Shown here in pieces: positions 1 to 7,643 of a stretch of 64,000 bases of DNA. The DNA is from Propionicimonas paludicola. Its GTDB lineage: Bacteria > Actinomycetota > Actinomycetes > Propionibacteriales > Propionibacteriaceae. The translations under genes and the position numbers were made by a program. Every line of letters begins with the position of its first letter. The stretch's first letter is position 1. The notes under the pieces were generated by a model. The model made no database searches. It had not been told where the DNA came from and saw only the letters and a program-made list of their open reading frames with translations. The DNA is taken from the NCBI RefSeq assembly GCF_002563675.1, contig NZ_PDJC01000001.1, positions 2,418,001 through 2,482,000 on the forward strand, in the 5' to 3' direction.

Positions 1-687
1 TTGTTCCTGGCCGGACGCGGTGGTGGCGGTCATCTGGTTGAAGGCCGCAGCCAGCCGTCCGGCCTCGGTGGACGGGTCGCCGGGCGTGACCTGGACGAGC
101 TCGCGTCCACCGCTGGCGGTGACCTTGTCGGCGGCCCGGGTGAGTTCAGCGATCGGGGCCAGGCCGAGCCGATTCAGCCAGAAGCCGACCAGCGCGGCCA
201 CCCCGGCCACAGCGAGCCAGGTGATGGTCAACGCGATGATCAGCCGCTGCACGGCCGCCTCGATGCCGTCCATCGGCAGTCCGATCACCAGTGCCCGGGT
301 GGCCAGCGGCACCTCGACCAGCCGGATCCGGGTGCCGGGGTCGCCGGCGGCAAGCCGGGTCACCGGGCCGGCGCCGGTCTCGTTGCCGAGCAGCACCGGC
401 TCGAGCTGCGGACGTGACTGCGGGGCCAGCACCGTGCGCAGCCGTCCGTCCGCGCGCTGGACGCCGACGTAGCTGTCCGACAGCAGGTCGCCGGCCACCG
501 CAGTGCCGAGCTCGGCCCGGTTCGCGATTCCGATCAGTGCCTTGGGGTTGCCGGTGAACGAGGTGAGCCGGTCGTCGAGCTGGCCGATCAGGTAGGCCCG
601 CTGGGCCAGCACCACCCCGGCGAAAGCGACCGCGATCAGCACCAGCAGTGCCGAGGCCGACCAGAGCAGGCGCCGTCGCAGGCTCAT
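1..687 (-). CDS. Sensor histidine kinase, N-terminal part (cut by window edge)
   Basis: Membrane sensor kinase that should phosphorylate the response regulator encoded just upstream. Only the first 229 residues are in the window. A short basic start (MSLRRRLLW) leads into a membrane segment at about residues 8-28, then a roughly 120-residue extracytoplasmic domain, a second membrane segment at about 150-172, and a HAMP-like linker. The catalytic HisKA and HATPase domains lie beyond position 1. The ATG at 687 overlaps the regulator stop as ATGA, so the two are one transcription unit. The signal is unknown. Family assignment rests on topology and the partner gene, because no kinase motif is visible. 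Confidence 0.8.
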   Translation of the reverse strand, partial: MSLRRRLLWSASALLVLIAVAFAGVVLAQRAYLIGQLDDRLTSFTGNPKALIGIANRAELGTAVAGDLLSDSYVGVQRADGRLRTVLAPQSRPQLEPVLLGNETGAGPVTRLAAGDPGTRIRLVEVPLATRALVIGLPMDGIEAAVQRLIIALTITWLAVAGVAALVGFWLNRLGLAPIAELTRAADKVTASGGRELVQVTPGDPSTEAGRLAAAFNQMTATTASGQEQ

Positions 688-1373
688 TGCGGCTCCCGGA
701 TGGCGTAGCCGACCCCGCGGACGGTGTGAATCAGCCGGGGCTCGGCGGCGTCCACCTTCTTGCGGAGGCTGGAGATGAACGACTCGACGATGGCCGACTC
801 CCCGCCGAAGTCGTACTGCCAGACCTGGTCGAGAATCTGAGCGCGGCTGACCACTCGTCCGGTGTTGGTGAGCAGGAGTTCGAGGAGCCGGAACTCGGTG
901 GCCGACAGCGAGACCTCGACCTCGCCACGCCAGACCTGGTGGGCATCGGCATCCAGGACCAGGTCGGCCACCTGCCAACGTCGCCGAGCGACGGGCTGCT
1001 CGGCCCGCCGGCGCAGGGCCACCTGCACCCGAGCCACCAACTCCTCCAGCGCGAACGGCTTGACCACGTAGTCGTCGCCGCCCTCGGTGAGGCCCTTCAC
1101 CCGGTCGCCGGTGGTGCCGCGGGCGGTCAGGAAGATCACTGCGGCGCGACTGCCGGACGTCCGCAGCCGCTGGAGCACCTGGTAACCGTCCAGATCGGGC
1201 AGCTGGATGTCCAGGACCACGACCTCGGGGTCGAGCTTGGCTGCGACGGCCAGGGCGTCCGCCCCGGTGGCGGCGGTCTCGACCAGGTAGCCCTGGAGCC
1301 GCAATGCACTCCCGACCAGGAAGGCGATGTTCTCCTCGTCGTCGACCACGAGGATTCGGGACGCAGCTGCCAC
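684..1373 (-). CDS. OmpR/PhoB-family response regulator
   Basis: DNA-binding response regulator of 229 residues. The receiver domain (about 5-118) has the acidic pair DDEE at 11-14, the phosphoacceptor aspartate at about 55 (VVVLDIQLPD) and the conserved lysine at about 105 (YVVKPF). A winged-helix DNA-binding domain fills about 130-227, ending in the typical HTVRGVGYAI. The start is GTG at 1373. It is cotranscribed with the histidine kinase (4-nt overlap) and faces a secreted-protein gene at 1512, which is a likely target. Family is certain; the regulon is inference. Confidence 0.93.
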   Translation of the reverse strand: MAAASRILVVDDEENIAFLVGSALRLQGYLVETAATGADALAVAAKLDPEVVVLDIQLPDLDGYQVLQRLRTSGSRAAVIFLTARGTTGDRVKGLTEGGDDYVVKPFALEELVARVQVALRRRAEQPVARRRWQVADLVLDADAHQVWRGEVEVSLSATEFRLLELLLTNTGRVVSRAQILDQVWQYDFGGESAIVESFISSLRKKVDAAEPRLIHTVRGVGYAIREPQ

Positions 1374-1511
1374 GGCTCAACGATGCCAGCCGACTCACTC
1401 CGCTGACGAGCACTGCGTCCAGCTTCCAGCAGATCTCCAGGTTTCCTTGAACCGGCTTCCAGCCGGCCCGTCCAGATTGGGGGCAACGACAACCTCACAG
1501 GAGGAACTGCA
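1374..1511. promoter_or_regulatory. Divergent promoter region with direct repeats
   Basis: The 138 bp between the regulator and the divergent secreted-protein gene carry two near-identical 13-mers, CCAGCTTCCAGCA (1419-1431) and CCGGCTTCCAGCC (1452-1464), 33 bp apart (three helical turns). OmpR-type regulators usually bind direct repeats, so these are candidate autoregulatory sites. A strong AGGAGG ribosome site at about 1500 serves the gene at 1512. Confidence 0.45.
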
Positions 1512-2006
1512 ATGAACCTGACCACCTCGCTCGTCGCCGGCACGGCCGTCCTGGCCACGGGCGGCCTGTTCGCCGGCCAGGCCATGGCCGCGCCGGTCAC
1601 CCCGCTGCCCAGCCCGACCGTGACCACCTCGGCCACCTCGGCCACCGCCCGCCAGCTCGGCCAGGCCGGAGTGATCTGGTTCTACACGGCGATCAGCTCC
1701 GCGCAGCGCGATTGCTTGGCCGATGCGAACCTGCAGCGCCCCGAGGGCAAGCTGACGGCCGAACAGCGCAGGCAGCTGAACAGCCAGGTGAAGTCCGCGC
1801 TGTCCGACTGCAAGATCACGGTGCGCGGCAAGGCCGCCGAGCGGCAACGGCTCGGCTTCGCCTGGGCCGGCCTGACCAGTGAACAGCAGCACTGCCTGGC
1901 CGACACCGTGCTGACTCGCCCGGTCGGCAAACTGACCGCCGAGCAGCGGGCGGCCGTGCGCCAGTCGAAGCTGGACGCCGCCAACGCCTGCGGAGTTGGT
2001 GTCTAG
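1512..2006 (+). CDS. Small secreted protein with two internal repeats
   Basis: Protein of 164 residues with a clear Sec signal peptide (cleavage probably after AMA, about residue 27). I do not recognise a named family. The mature part contains two copies of a block of about 40 residues. Each begins with a QxxCLAD motif and a proline, passes through KLTAEQR and ends in a second cysteine (SDCKI; NACGV). Cysteines therefore occur in pairs and could form one disulfide per repeat. LTAEQR recalls the LTPEQR helices of CpxP/Spy periplasmic proteins, but that is only a resemblance. It lies opposite a two-component system whose repeats sit in its promoter. Confidence 0.8.
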   Translation: MNLTTSLVAGTAVLATGGLFAGQAMAAPVTPLPSPTVTTSATSATARQLGQAGVIWFYTAISSAQRDCLADANLQRPEGKLTAEQRRQLNSQVKSALSDCKITVRGKAAERQRLGFAWAGLTSEQQHCLADTVLTRPVGKLTAEQRAAVRQSKLDAANACGVGV

Positions 2007-2020
2007 CGCCGGCCTGCGCT

Positions 2021-2041
2021 CGCCGAGCCTGTCGAAGCGTG
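2021..2041 (+). repeat. Dispersed GAGCCTGTCGAAG repeat, intergenic copy
   Basis: The core GAGCCTGTCGAAGC matches, in this or the opposite orientation, copies in a permease gene (12452-12473) and six copies in the DoxX-protein gene (17625-18000). This copy lies 15 bp after the secreted-protein stop. Confidence 0.6.
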
Positions 2042-2077
2042 CGCAGCCACAGCAACTCACGGCGCGGACGGGCTCGC

Positions 2078-2512
2078 TCAGCCCGGCATCGAGCCGGCCC
2101 GCGGTCGGCGCCGGAACGCACCGGCGCCGACCAGAGCCGAAACCAGGAACACCACGCAGGCGATGGCCCACCCCAGGTGTTGCGGCTCCCAATCCTGGCG
2201 GTACCCGGGATCGAGCTTCTGCCTGGTCAGCTGGTCGAACTCAGCCTGGTAGATCAGGTTTCCGATCAGCTCGCCCAGCACAACCCCGGCCACCAGGCCG
2301 CCGGCCAGCCAGCCGATCGCCTTCCAGCCCCCGCGATAGGCGACCAGGATCCCGATCGGCGCGAACAGCCACAGGTTGTGGCCCACCCAGCCTGCGGTGC
2401 CGGTGAGGCCGGGCCCGCTGCTCCAGGCCCAGATGGCGGCGAAGCCTGCGGCGGTGACGACCATCGGCAGCAACTGCGCCGCCACACTGACCGGCTTGGC
2501 GGAACGCTCCAT
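2078..2512 (-). CDS. Small integral membrane protein, unknown function
   Basis: Hydrophobic protein of about 144 residues with four predicted membrane spans: one near the N terminus (LLPMVVTAAGFAAIWAW), two glycine-rich spans in the middle, and one near the C terminus (GWAIACVVFLVSALVGAG). The C-terminal tail is basic. ATG at 2512 is chosen because GGGAGAGG lies nine bases upstream; an in-frame GTG at 2521 overlaps that site. It has no recognisable motif and does not appear to share an operon with its neighbours. Confidence 0.65.
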   Translation of the reverse strand: MERSAKPVSVAAQLLPMVVTAAGFAAIWAWSSGPGLTGTAGWVGHNLWLFAPIGILVAYRGGWKAIGWLAGGLVAGVVLGELIGNLIYQAEFDQLTRQKLDPGYRQDWEPQHLGWAIACVVFLVSALVGAGAFRRRPRAGSMPG

Positions 2513-2636
2513 TACACGCACCTCTCCCGATGCACCCGGGGACGGGCTTGTCCGACCAGTATGTCCCAGGCACAGCAGGTCGCGTCGAGTCCAGCGAACG
2601 CGGGCGACCGAGGATCGCCGCGGCGTGCGGAGCGGA

Positions 2637-3866
2637 TCAGACCAGCAGCCCGCGAGCCAGTGCCGTCGGAGCGGTCGGGGCCAGCGGAAGCCGTTGCAGC
2701 AGCACGGCGTGGACGCTGTGATAGAGGTCCGGGCGCCCTGGCCACACCGTCCCGGCCGGACGATTCTGCGAATCCAACTCGTGGATCCAGCTGCCGTCCG
2801 GAGTGATCAGGTAGGCCTTGGCGTAGTCCCAACAGCGGCGGTACCACTGCTGGTAGCGATCGTCGCCGGTCACCGCAGCCAGTGCCGCCGATGCCGAGAT
2901 CGCCTCGGCCAAGACCCAGTGCATCCGCTGGGTGACCACCGGACGTCCGGCCCAGTCGGTGGTGTAGACGAAGCCGTCCGCGCCGTCGGCGTGCCAGCCG
3001 TCGGCCACGGCCCGGTCGAACAGGGCCTGAGCGCCGGTGAGCAGCGACGCCGGGGCGTCCGCCCCGAGTGCGCCGCGGACGTGCAGGGCCAGCCGAGCCC
3101 ACTCCAGCCCGTGACCGACGGTGGCCCCGTACGGTTCGAAGGGGTGGTCGGGCTGGTCGCGATGGTGCTCCAACAGCGGCACCCAGTCCGGAGTGAAGTG
3201 CTCGGGGATCCGCCAGTCGTTGGCCTCGGCCCAGCCCAGCACGGTCTGAGTGATCCGAGTCGCGCGCTGCCGCCACAGCGGGTTGCCGGTGGTGTCGGAC
3301 GCCGAGAGCAGCGCCTCGACCGAGTGCATGTTCGCGTTGACGCCACGGTAGTCGGAGATCTGCGACCAGTCCTCGCTGGTGGAGTCCAGGTGCAGGCCCG
3401 GGCTCTCCTCCCAGAAGTGCTGGTCGAGGACCTTCAGAGCGTCGTCCAGCAGTTCGGGCGCGCCGGGCACTCCGGCCACCGTGGCCGACGAGCTGCCGAA
3501 GACCACGAAGGCGTGCGCGTAGCCGGCCTTGGTGCCGTTGCGCTGGCCGGGCTCCGGGCCGACTCCGGCGTACCAGCCGCCGTTGACGGCATCGTGCAGC
3601 TGGCCGGTCAGCCCGGCCAGGGCGGCCTGGGCCGGCTCGAGGCAGTCCGGGATGCCGGCCAGGTGGCCCAATGAGTAGACGTGCAGCATCCGGGAGGTGA
3701 TCCAGGTCTGCACCGGACGAGTGAGGTCCGGGCGTCCACCCTCGGCCAGGTAGTAGGCGCCACCGGACGGGTGCGCGAAGCCGCGAGCGAACCGCAGCTG
3801 GGCCTCCAACTGGGCCTGCAGCCAGGCGCGATGCTCCTCGTCCAGCCAGCTGACCTCAGGACTCAT
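2637..3866 (-). CDS. AGE-family sugar epimerase/isomerase
   Basis: Cytoplasmic protein of 409 residues, the usual length for the N-acylglucosamine 2-epimerase/YihS superfamily, an (alpha/alpha)6 barrel that interconverts sugar C1/C2 configurations through paired histidines. Typical segments are WITSRMLHVYSLG, GYAHAFVVFGSS, NANMHSVEALL, GHGLEWARL and RMHWVLAEAI. The start is ATG at 3866 with GGAGG 6 bp upstream. Upstream in-frame codons add a basic, poorly conserved tail and are not used. The substrate (mannose, glucosamine derivative or sulfoquinovose) cannot be told from sequence alone. No pathway partners adjoin; the 219 bp to the next gene holds nothing recognisable. Confidence 0.88.
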   Translation of the reverse strand: MSPEVSWLDEEHRAWLQAQLEAQLRFARGFAHPSGGAYYLAEGGRPDLTRPVQTWITSRMLHVYSLGHLAGIPDCLEPAQAALAGLTGQLHDAVNGGWYAGVGPEPGQRNGTKAGYAHAFVVFGSSSATVAGVPGAPELLDDALKVLDQHFWEESPGLHLDSTSEDWSQISDYRGVNANMHSVEALLSASDTTGNPLWRQRATRITQTVLGWAEANDWRIPEHFTPDWVPLLEHHRDQPDHPFEPYGATVGHGLEWARLALHVRGALGADAPASLLTGAQALFDRAVADGWHADGADGFVYTTDWAGRPVVTQRMHWVLAEAISASAALAAVTGDDRYQQWYRRCWDYAKAYLITPDGSWIHELDSQNRPAGTVWPGRPDLYHSVHAVLLQRLPLAPTAPTALARGLLV

Positions 3867-4085
3867 GACGACCTCCACTCGACTCGGCGACCTCGCCGCG
3901 CAGCGCCCTGAATCGAGCCGCCGCGACGCCGTGGCCGCGGGCAGCATAGCCCGGCGCAGAGACCGGTTCGCCATTCCCGCACGCACCGCGGCGAGCCGGG
4001 CACGGCGCCCCGCACGATGCCGACCCGACTGCCAGAGCGGACGTCCCCTCGGAGGGCTCGCTGACTCGGCGCGAGGCGAGTCGGG

Positions 4086-4742
4086 CTACAGGTCGAGGGT
4101 CGCGATCAGGCCGCGGACGCACCGCTCCAGGTCATCGCGAATGCGCCGGACGGTGTCGAGGTCCTGGCCATGGGGGTCGTCGAGCTCCCAGCTCTCGTAG
4201 CGCTTGCCGGGAAAGATCGGGCAGGCATCGCCGCAGCCCATCGTGATCACCACGTCGGCGGCGCGGACGGTCTCGTCGGTCCACGGCTTGGGGAACTCGC
4301 GGGCGATGTCGATGCCGCGCTCGGCCATGGCCCGGATCGCGACCGGGTTCACTTCGAGGCCCGGCTCGGACCCACCGGACCACGCGATGGCGTTCTCCCC
4401 GGCAATGGCCTGGAAGAAGCCGAGCGCCATCTGGGAGCGTCCGGCGTTGTGGGTGCACAAGAACAAGACGACCGGCTTGCCGTCGGCGTGCAGACCTTCC
4501 ACCCGGGCCAGGGCGTCCAGCCGCTGCCGGGCGAAGCGCTCGGCGAGCAGCGGCAGGAACTTGGTGACGCGCGCCCGGTCGGCGAACTGATCGAAAGAGC
4601 TGGCCAGGAAGCGCTCGATGGTCTCGTGCCCGTAGAGCCCGGTGAACTCGTCGGCAAGCCGGGCTGCGGCCTGCTTCAGAGCCAGTCGCTGATCGGGGTG
4701 CAGACTCTCCCAGGTTCGTTCTGACACAGGGTGAATGGTCAT
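4086..4742 (-). CDS. arsC: Arsenate reductase with N-terminal helical domain
   Basis: Reduces arsenate to arsenite using a low-molecular-weight phosphatase fold. It has 218 residues: an N-terminal helical domain (about 1-85) and a catalytic domain with the P-loop CTHNAGRS (Cys96, Arg102) and the resolving pair CGDAC (Cys170, Cys174). From memory, this two-domain layout matches the ArsC1-prime type of Corynebacterium, a mycothiol- or thioredoxin-linked enzyme. ATG at 4742 overlaps the preceding arsR-arsC stop as ATGA, so it is the second gene of that operon. A thiol partner is not encoded next to it. Confidence 0.93.
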   Translation of the reverse strand: MTIHPVSERTWESLHPDQRLALKQAAARLADEFTGLYGHETIERFLASSFDQFADRARVTKFLPLLAERFARQRLDALARVEGLHADGKPVVLFLCTHNAGRSQMALGFFQAIAGENAIAWSGGSEPGLEVNPVAIRAMAERGIDIAREFPKPWTDETVRAADVVITMGCGDACPIFPGKRYESWELDDPHGQDLDTVRRIRDDLERCVRGLIATLDL

Positions 4743-5401
4743 GATGGATCCTCCGTGAGTTGAGCCGCGAGGAGTTCGACTCGGCCAATGAGATCGGAGT
4801 AGGCCGCCTCGAAGGCGTCCGGGGCGCTGCTGCGGGCGGGGTCGGGGATCGACCAGTGCACCGGGGCGTCCAGCTCCTCGTAGGCGCGGTCGCACACGGC
4901 GATCACCAGTTCGTCGCCGGCGAGCACATCCCCGACGAGCTTGGGCTGGGCGGCGGCCAGGTCGAGGCCGTGGTGGCGTCCGACCCGGATCGCGATCGGA
5001 TGGACGCGCGCTGCGGGCTCGGTGCCGGCAGACACCACCGGGATGTCGCTGATGGTGCGCCAGTAGCTCTCAGCCAGCTGCGAGCGGGCCGAGTTCTGCG
5101 AACAGACGAAGGCGACCCGGGCCGGTCGGGGTAGGTGCCGGACGCCCCCGACCAGCTGATTGCAGGCCGGAGTGCGGCGGACGTAGCTGCGCCGCCCGTC
5201 CCCTTCGGAGCGGCGGCGACTGATCAGTCCGGCCTGTTCGAGGATCTGCAGGTGGTGGGCCATGAGGTTCGTGGGCAGCCCCAGCTCGGCACCGAGCTCA
5301 CTGGGAGCACGGTCGGAGCCGGCCAGCAGGTCCACGATCGCCAACCGGGAGGGATCACCCAGGGCGGCGTAGGCCCGGGCTCGCTCAGCCACATCCTTCA
5401 C
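4739..5401 (-). CDS. ArsR repressor fused to an ArsC/LMW-phosphatase domain
   Basis: One polypeptide of 220 residues joining an ArsR-type winged helix (about 1-90; YAALGDPSRLAIVDLL, LMAHHLQILEQAGLISRRR) to a low-molecular-weight phosphatase/arsenate reductase domain (about 95-215) with an intact CX5R loop CSQNSARS (Cys100). The second domain lacks the C-x3-C resolving pair of its neighbours, so it may use an external thiol or act as a sensor. The start is GTG at 5401, five bases after GGAGG; upstream in-frame codons run into the operator. Similar ArsR-ArsC fusions are known in actinobacteria. It should repress both this operon and the divergent arsC. Confidence 0.88.
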   Translation of the reverse strand: MKDVAERARAYAALGDPSRLAIVDLLAGSDRAPSELGAELGLPTNLMAHHLQILEQAGLISRRRSEGDGRRSYVRRTPACNQLVGGVRHLPRPARVAFVCSQNSARSQLAESYWRTISDIPVVSAGTEPAARVHPIAIRVGRHHGLDLAAAQPKLVGDVLAGDELVIAVCDRAYEELDAPVHWSIPDPARSSAPDAFEAAYSDLIGRVELLAAQLTEDPS

Positions 5402-5483
5402 GATTACCTCCACACTTGTTGAGTCAATGATAGCTGAGCTATTGTGATCGTCAAGACGCAACGACCAGCCAGGAGCAGCATCG
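5402..5483. promoter_or_regulatory. Divergent ars promoter with ArsR-type operator
   Basis: This short AT-richer spacer carries the inverted repeat ATAGCT-g-AGCTAT at 5430-5442, extended imperfectly on both sides. It is the only strong dyad between the two divergent ars genes and is the likely site for the ArsR-ArsC fusion. Good Shine-Dalgarno sequences flank it: GGAGG leftward, CAGGAG rightward. Confidence 0.6.
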
Positions 5484-5888
5484 ATGAGCAAGCCCACCGT
5501 CCTGTTTGTCTGCATTCACAACGCCGGACGCTCCCAGATGGCGGCCGGCTACCTGCGCCACCTGGCCGGGGACCGAGTGGAGGTGCTCTCGGCCGGCTCC
5601 ACTCCCGCAGCCTCGGTGAACCCGGTGGCGGTGCAGGCCATGGCCGAGGAAGGCATCGACATCGCGGCCGAGCAGCCCAAGATCCTCACCACGGAGGCCG
5701 TCCAGACCTCCGACGTGGTGATCACCATGGGCTGCGGCGACACCTGCCCGTTCTACCCCGGCAAGCGCTACGAGGACTGGGTCCTGGACGACCCGGCCGG
5801 CCAGGGCATCGAGGCCGTGCGTCCGATCCGCGACGAGATCCGGCGCCGAATCGAAACCCTCGTGGCTGAGCTGCTGCCGGTCGGCTGA
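5484..5888 (+). CDS. arsC: Arsenate reductase, single-domain
   Basis: Arsenate reductase of 134 residues, the standard single-domain length. The catalytic loop CIHNAGRS starts at Cys10 with Arg16. The resolving cysteines are Cys84 and Cys88 in ITMGCGDTCPFYPGK, typical of thioredoxin- or mycothiol-coupled ArsC. It is transcribed divergently from the arsR-arsC fusion across an 82-bp operator and has CAGGAG 8-10 bp upstream of ATG. It resembles the C-terminal domain of the 4086-4742 product, especially around GCGD-C-PGKRYE, so one may be a diverged duplicate. Confidence 0.95.
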   Translation: MSKPTVLFVCIHNAGRSQMAAGYLRHLAGDRVEVLSAGSTPAASVNPVAVQAMAEEGIDIAAEQPKILTTEAVQTSDVVITMGCGDTCPFYPGKRYEDWVLDDPAGQGIEAVRPIRDEIRRRIETLVAELLPVG

Positions 5889-5947
5889 GGCCGGCGAACA
5901 GGCCCGGCAGAACCTGGCCGGGAGCGCACCACTCGCTTGCCACAAGC

Positions 5948-6853
5948 TCAGCGGCTGAGCCGCTTGCTGCCGAGGACGAGGTAGCTGGCCCGCCGCATCA
6001 CTGCCGTCTTGCGGGCGTTGAGATCGCCGAGTGCGACGTCCGCAGCGCTGATCCGCCCGGGGTTGGCGGCACGCTCGCGGTGGTGGAAGGCGATCGCCTG
6101 CCCGGCCTGCTGGCCGATCAGCCGCGCACTCCACTGCGACCCGGTCAGGCGGAAGGACGCCAGGACGTCCGCAGATGCCCACAGATCACCGTGATGCAGG
6201 ACCCGCACATAGGTGGCCTGATCGATCAGGTAGGGATTGGTGGCGTCCCACCACCCGGTCTCGGCGAGGACCGACCGTCGGAAGAGCACCGAACCCGGCT
6301 CGCCGAACAGGTTGGTGCCCGCCCGGACGGTGGCCCGGATCGCATCCTCCCCCGGCACCAGGTCGCGCAGCCCGTTCAGGCCACGGCCACCCAGGAAGAC
6401 CGCTCCGTGTGCGTCGATGAGGCGCCGCCGCGCAGCGGCGATAACCGCGGACGGATTGGCGTCGAGCGCAGCCACCTGCCGACTCAGCGCCTCCGGCTCG
6501 AGGATGTCGTCGCCGCACAGCAGCTTGAGATAGGTACCGCGGGCCGCCTCGCTGACCCGGTTCCAGTTACGGGCCGCTCCACCCCCGGCCGGGGTGGGCT
6601 CCAGCAGGCGCACCCGCGAATCGCCCGCGTAGCCGGCGGCGATCTCGGCGCTGAGGTCGGCAGAGCTGTGGTCGGCGATGATCAACTCGAGGTCGGGGTA
6701 GGTCTGGGCGAGAACCGACTCGATGGCCTCAGCGAGGTAGGCGGCGTTGTTGTACGCCGGGATCACCACCGAGACCTTCGGGATCACATCGGACACGGCT
6801 TCAGGGTCCTCACTGTGCGGGGATGTCGCTCTGGTCGACATCGAGTTCGGCAC
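5948..6853 (-). CDS. Family 2 glycosyltransferase
   Basis: GT-A fold glycosyltransferase of 301 residues, or 297 from the internal ATG at 6841. The N-terminal VSVVIPAYNNAAYLAEAIESV is the standard GT2 nucleotide-sugar-binding start, followed by LELIIADHSSAD, and KLLCGDDIL supplies the DxD-like metal site. No membrane segment is seen, so it is cytosolic or peripheral and is not the membrane-anchored GtrB type. It overlaps the upstream gtrA by 32-44 bp and is probably translated from the same message. Together they point to decoration of a cell-surface polymer; the sugar is unknown. Confidence 0.88.
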   Translation of the reverse strand: MPNSMSTRATSPHSEDPEAVSDVIPKVSVVIPAYNNAAYLAEAIESVLAQTYPDLELIIADHSSADLSAEIAAGYAGDSRVRLLEPTPAGGGAARNWNRVSEAARGTYLKLLCGDDILEPEALSRQVAALDANPSAVIAAARRRLIDAHGAVFLGGRGLNGLRDLVPGEDAIRATVRAGTNLFGEPGSVLFRRSVLAETGWWDATNPYLIDQATYVRVLHHGDLWASADVLASFRLTGSQWSARLIGQQAGQAIAFHHRERAANPGRISAADVALGDLNARKTAVMRRASYLVLGSKRLSR

Positions 6854-7274
6854 TGGTGCGCTTGAACGAGAAGTACTTGTGGCCGATGAAGCTGGCTACC
6901 ACCATCGCCGCGGTGATCCCCAACTGCCACGGGATCCGCGGCCAGCCGAGCAGGTCGGAAACGACGAAGAGCGCGCCGATGTTGATGGCCAGGGTTCCTG
7001 AGTTCACCACCGCGAAGCGTCCCAGGTCCCTGAGCAGATGGCCGTGCACCCGGAACACGAGGCCGCGGTGCAGGAAGAACACGCACACCAGGGAGATCAC
7101 CCAGGCCAGCACCAGCGGGACGAACGAGTACACCATCCGTCCGAACCACAGATCGAAGCCGATGAACAGCGCAGTGCTGAACACGGTGTTTGCACCGCCC
7201 ACGATCAGGAAGCGAACCCGCTGGTCGGCCAAGAGACGCCGCCACCATGAAAGTGCTCCATGCTCAACGGGCAT
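6810..7274 (-). CDS. GtrA-like membrane protein
   Basis: Protein of 154 residues with four membrane spans, typical of the GtrA/DPMS3 family, thought to help flip or present lipid-linked sugars. RVRFLIVGGANTVFSTALF is the characteristic first span, and HKYFSFKR near the C terminus is the family's usual ending. The start is ATG at 7274 behind AGGAGGG. The 3' end overlaps the GT2 gene. Confidence 0.9.
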   Translation of the reverse strand: MPVEHGALSWWRRLLADQRVRFLIVGGANTVFSTALFIGFDLWFGRMVYSFVPLVLAWVISLVCVFFLHRGLVFRVHGHLLRDLGRFAVVNSGTLAINIGALFVVSDLLGWPRIPWQLGITAAMVVASFIGHKYFSFKRTSAELDVDQSDIPAQ

Positions 7275-7643
7275 TGCGTCGGCCCTCCTTGATGGCCGGG
7301 CCGAACGGATCTCGGCAGATCGCGGGCCCCTGTTCGATCACCTCTCCCAGCGAAAGCACGCCACCCTCTGGAGGCTGAGGCGCGGAGCCGGGCGAAGCGC
7401 GTGGAAACTGTGGCCGAGCTTACACTTCGGCCCGTGCCGAACCGGGTGAGGCGGCGGCCTGCCTCAGCATGACGAGCCCCCGGCCGAGGACAGCCTCATT
7501 GCCGGCTCGGCCAACCAACCCTCAGGCAATACGGTGGTGAGTAACACGTCCGCCGAGGAGGCCGGCTCCGGCCACTGTCGTGACAGTGCCAGTGGCAAGA
7601 CCGCTGACCTGCCATCGCGCGCGGACAGAAGGCTGGGTGCAGA
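7275..7643. promoter_or_regulatory. Intergenic region between gtrA and the large membrane protein
   Basis: This gap of 369 bp separates divergent genes. It carries a near-palindrome, CACTGTC-gt-GACAGTG, at 7573-7588, about 55 bp before the rightward gene, which may be an operator. I see no gene in it; open frames here do not resemble proteins. Confidence 0.4.
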
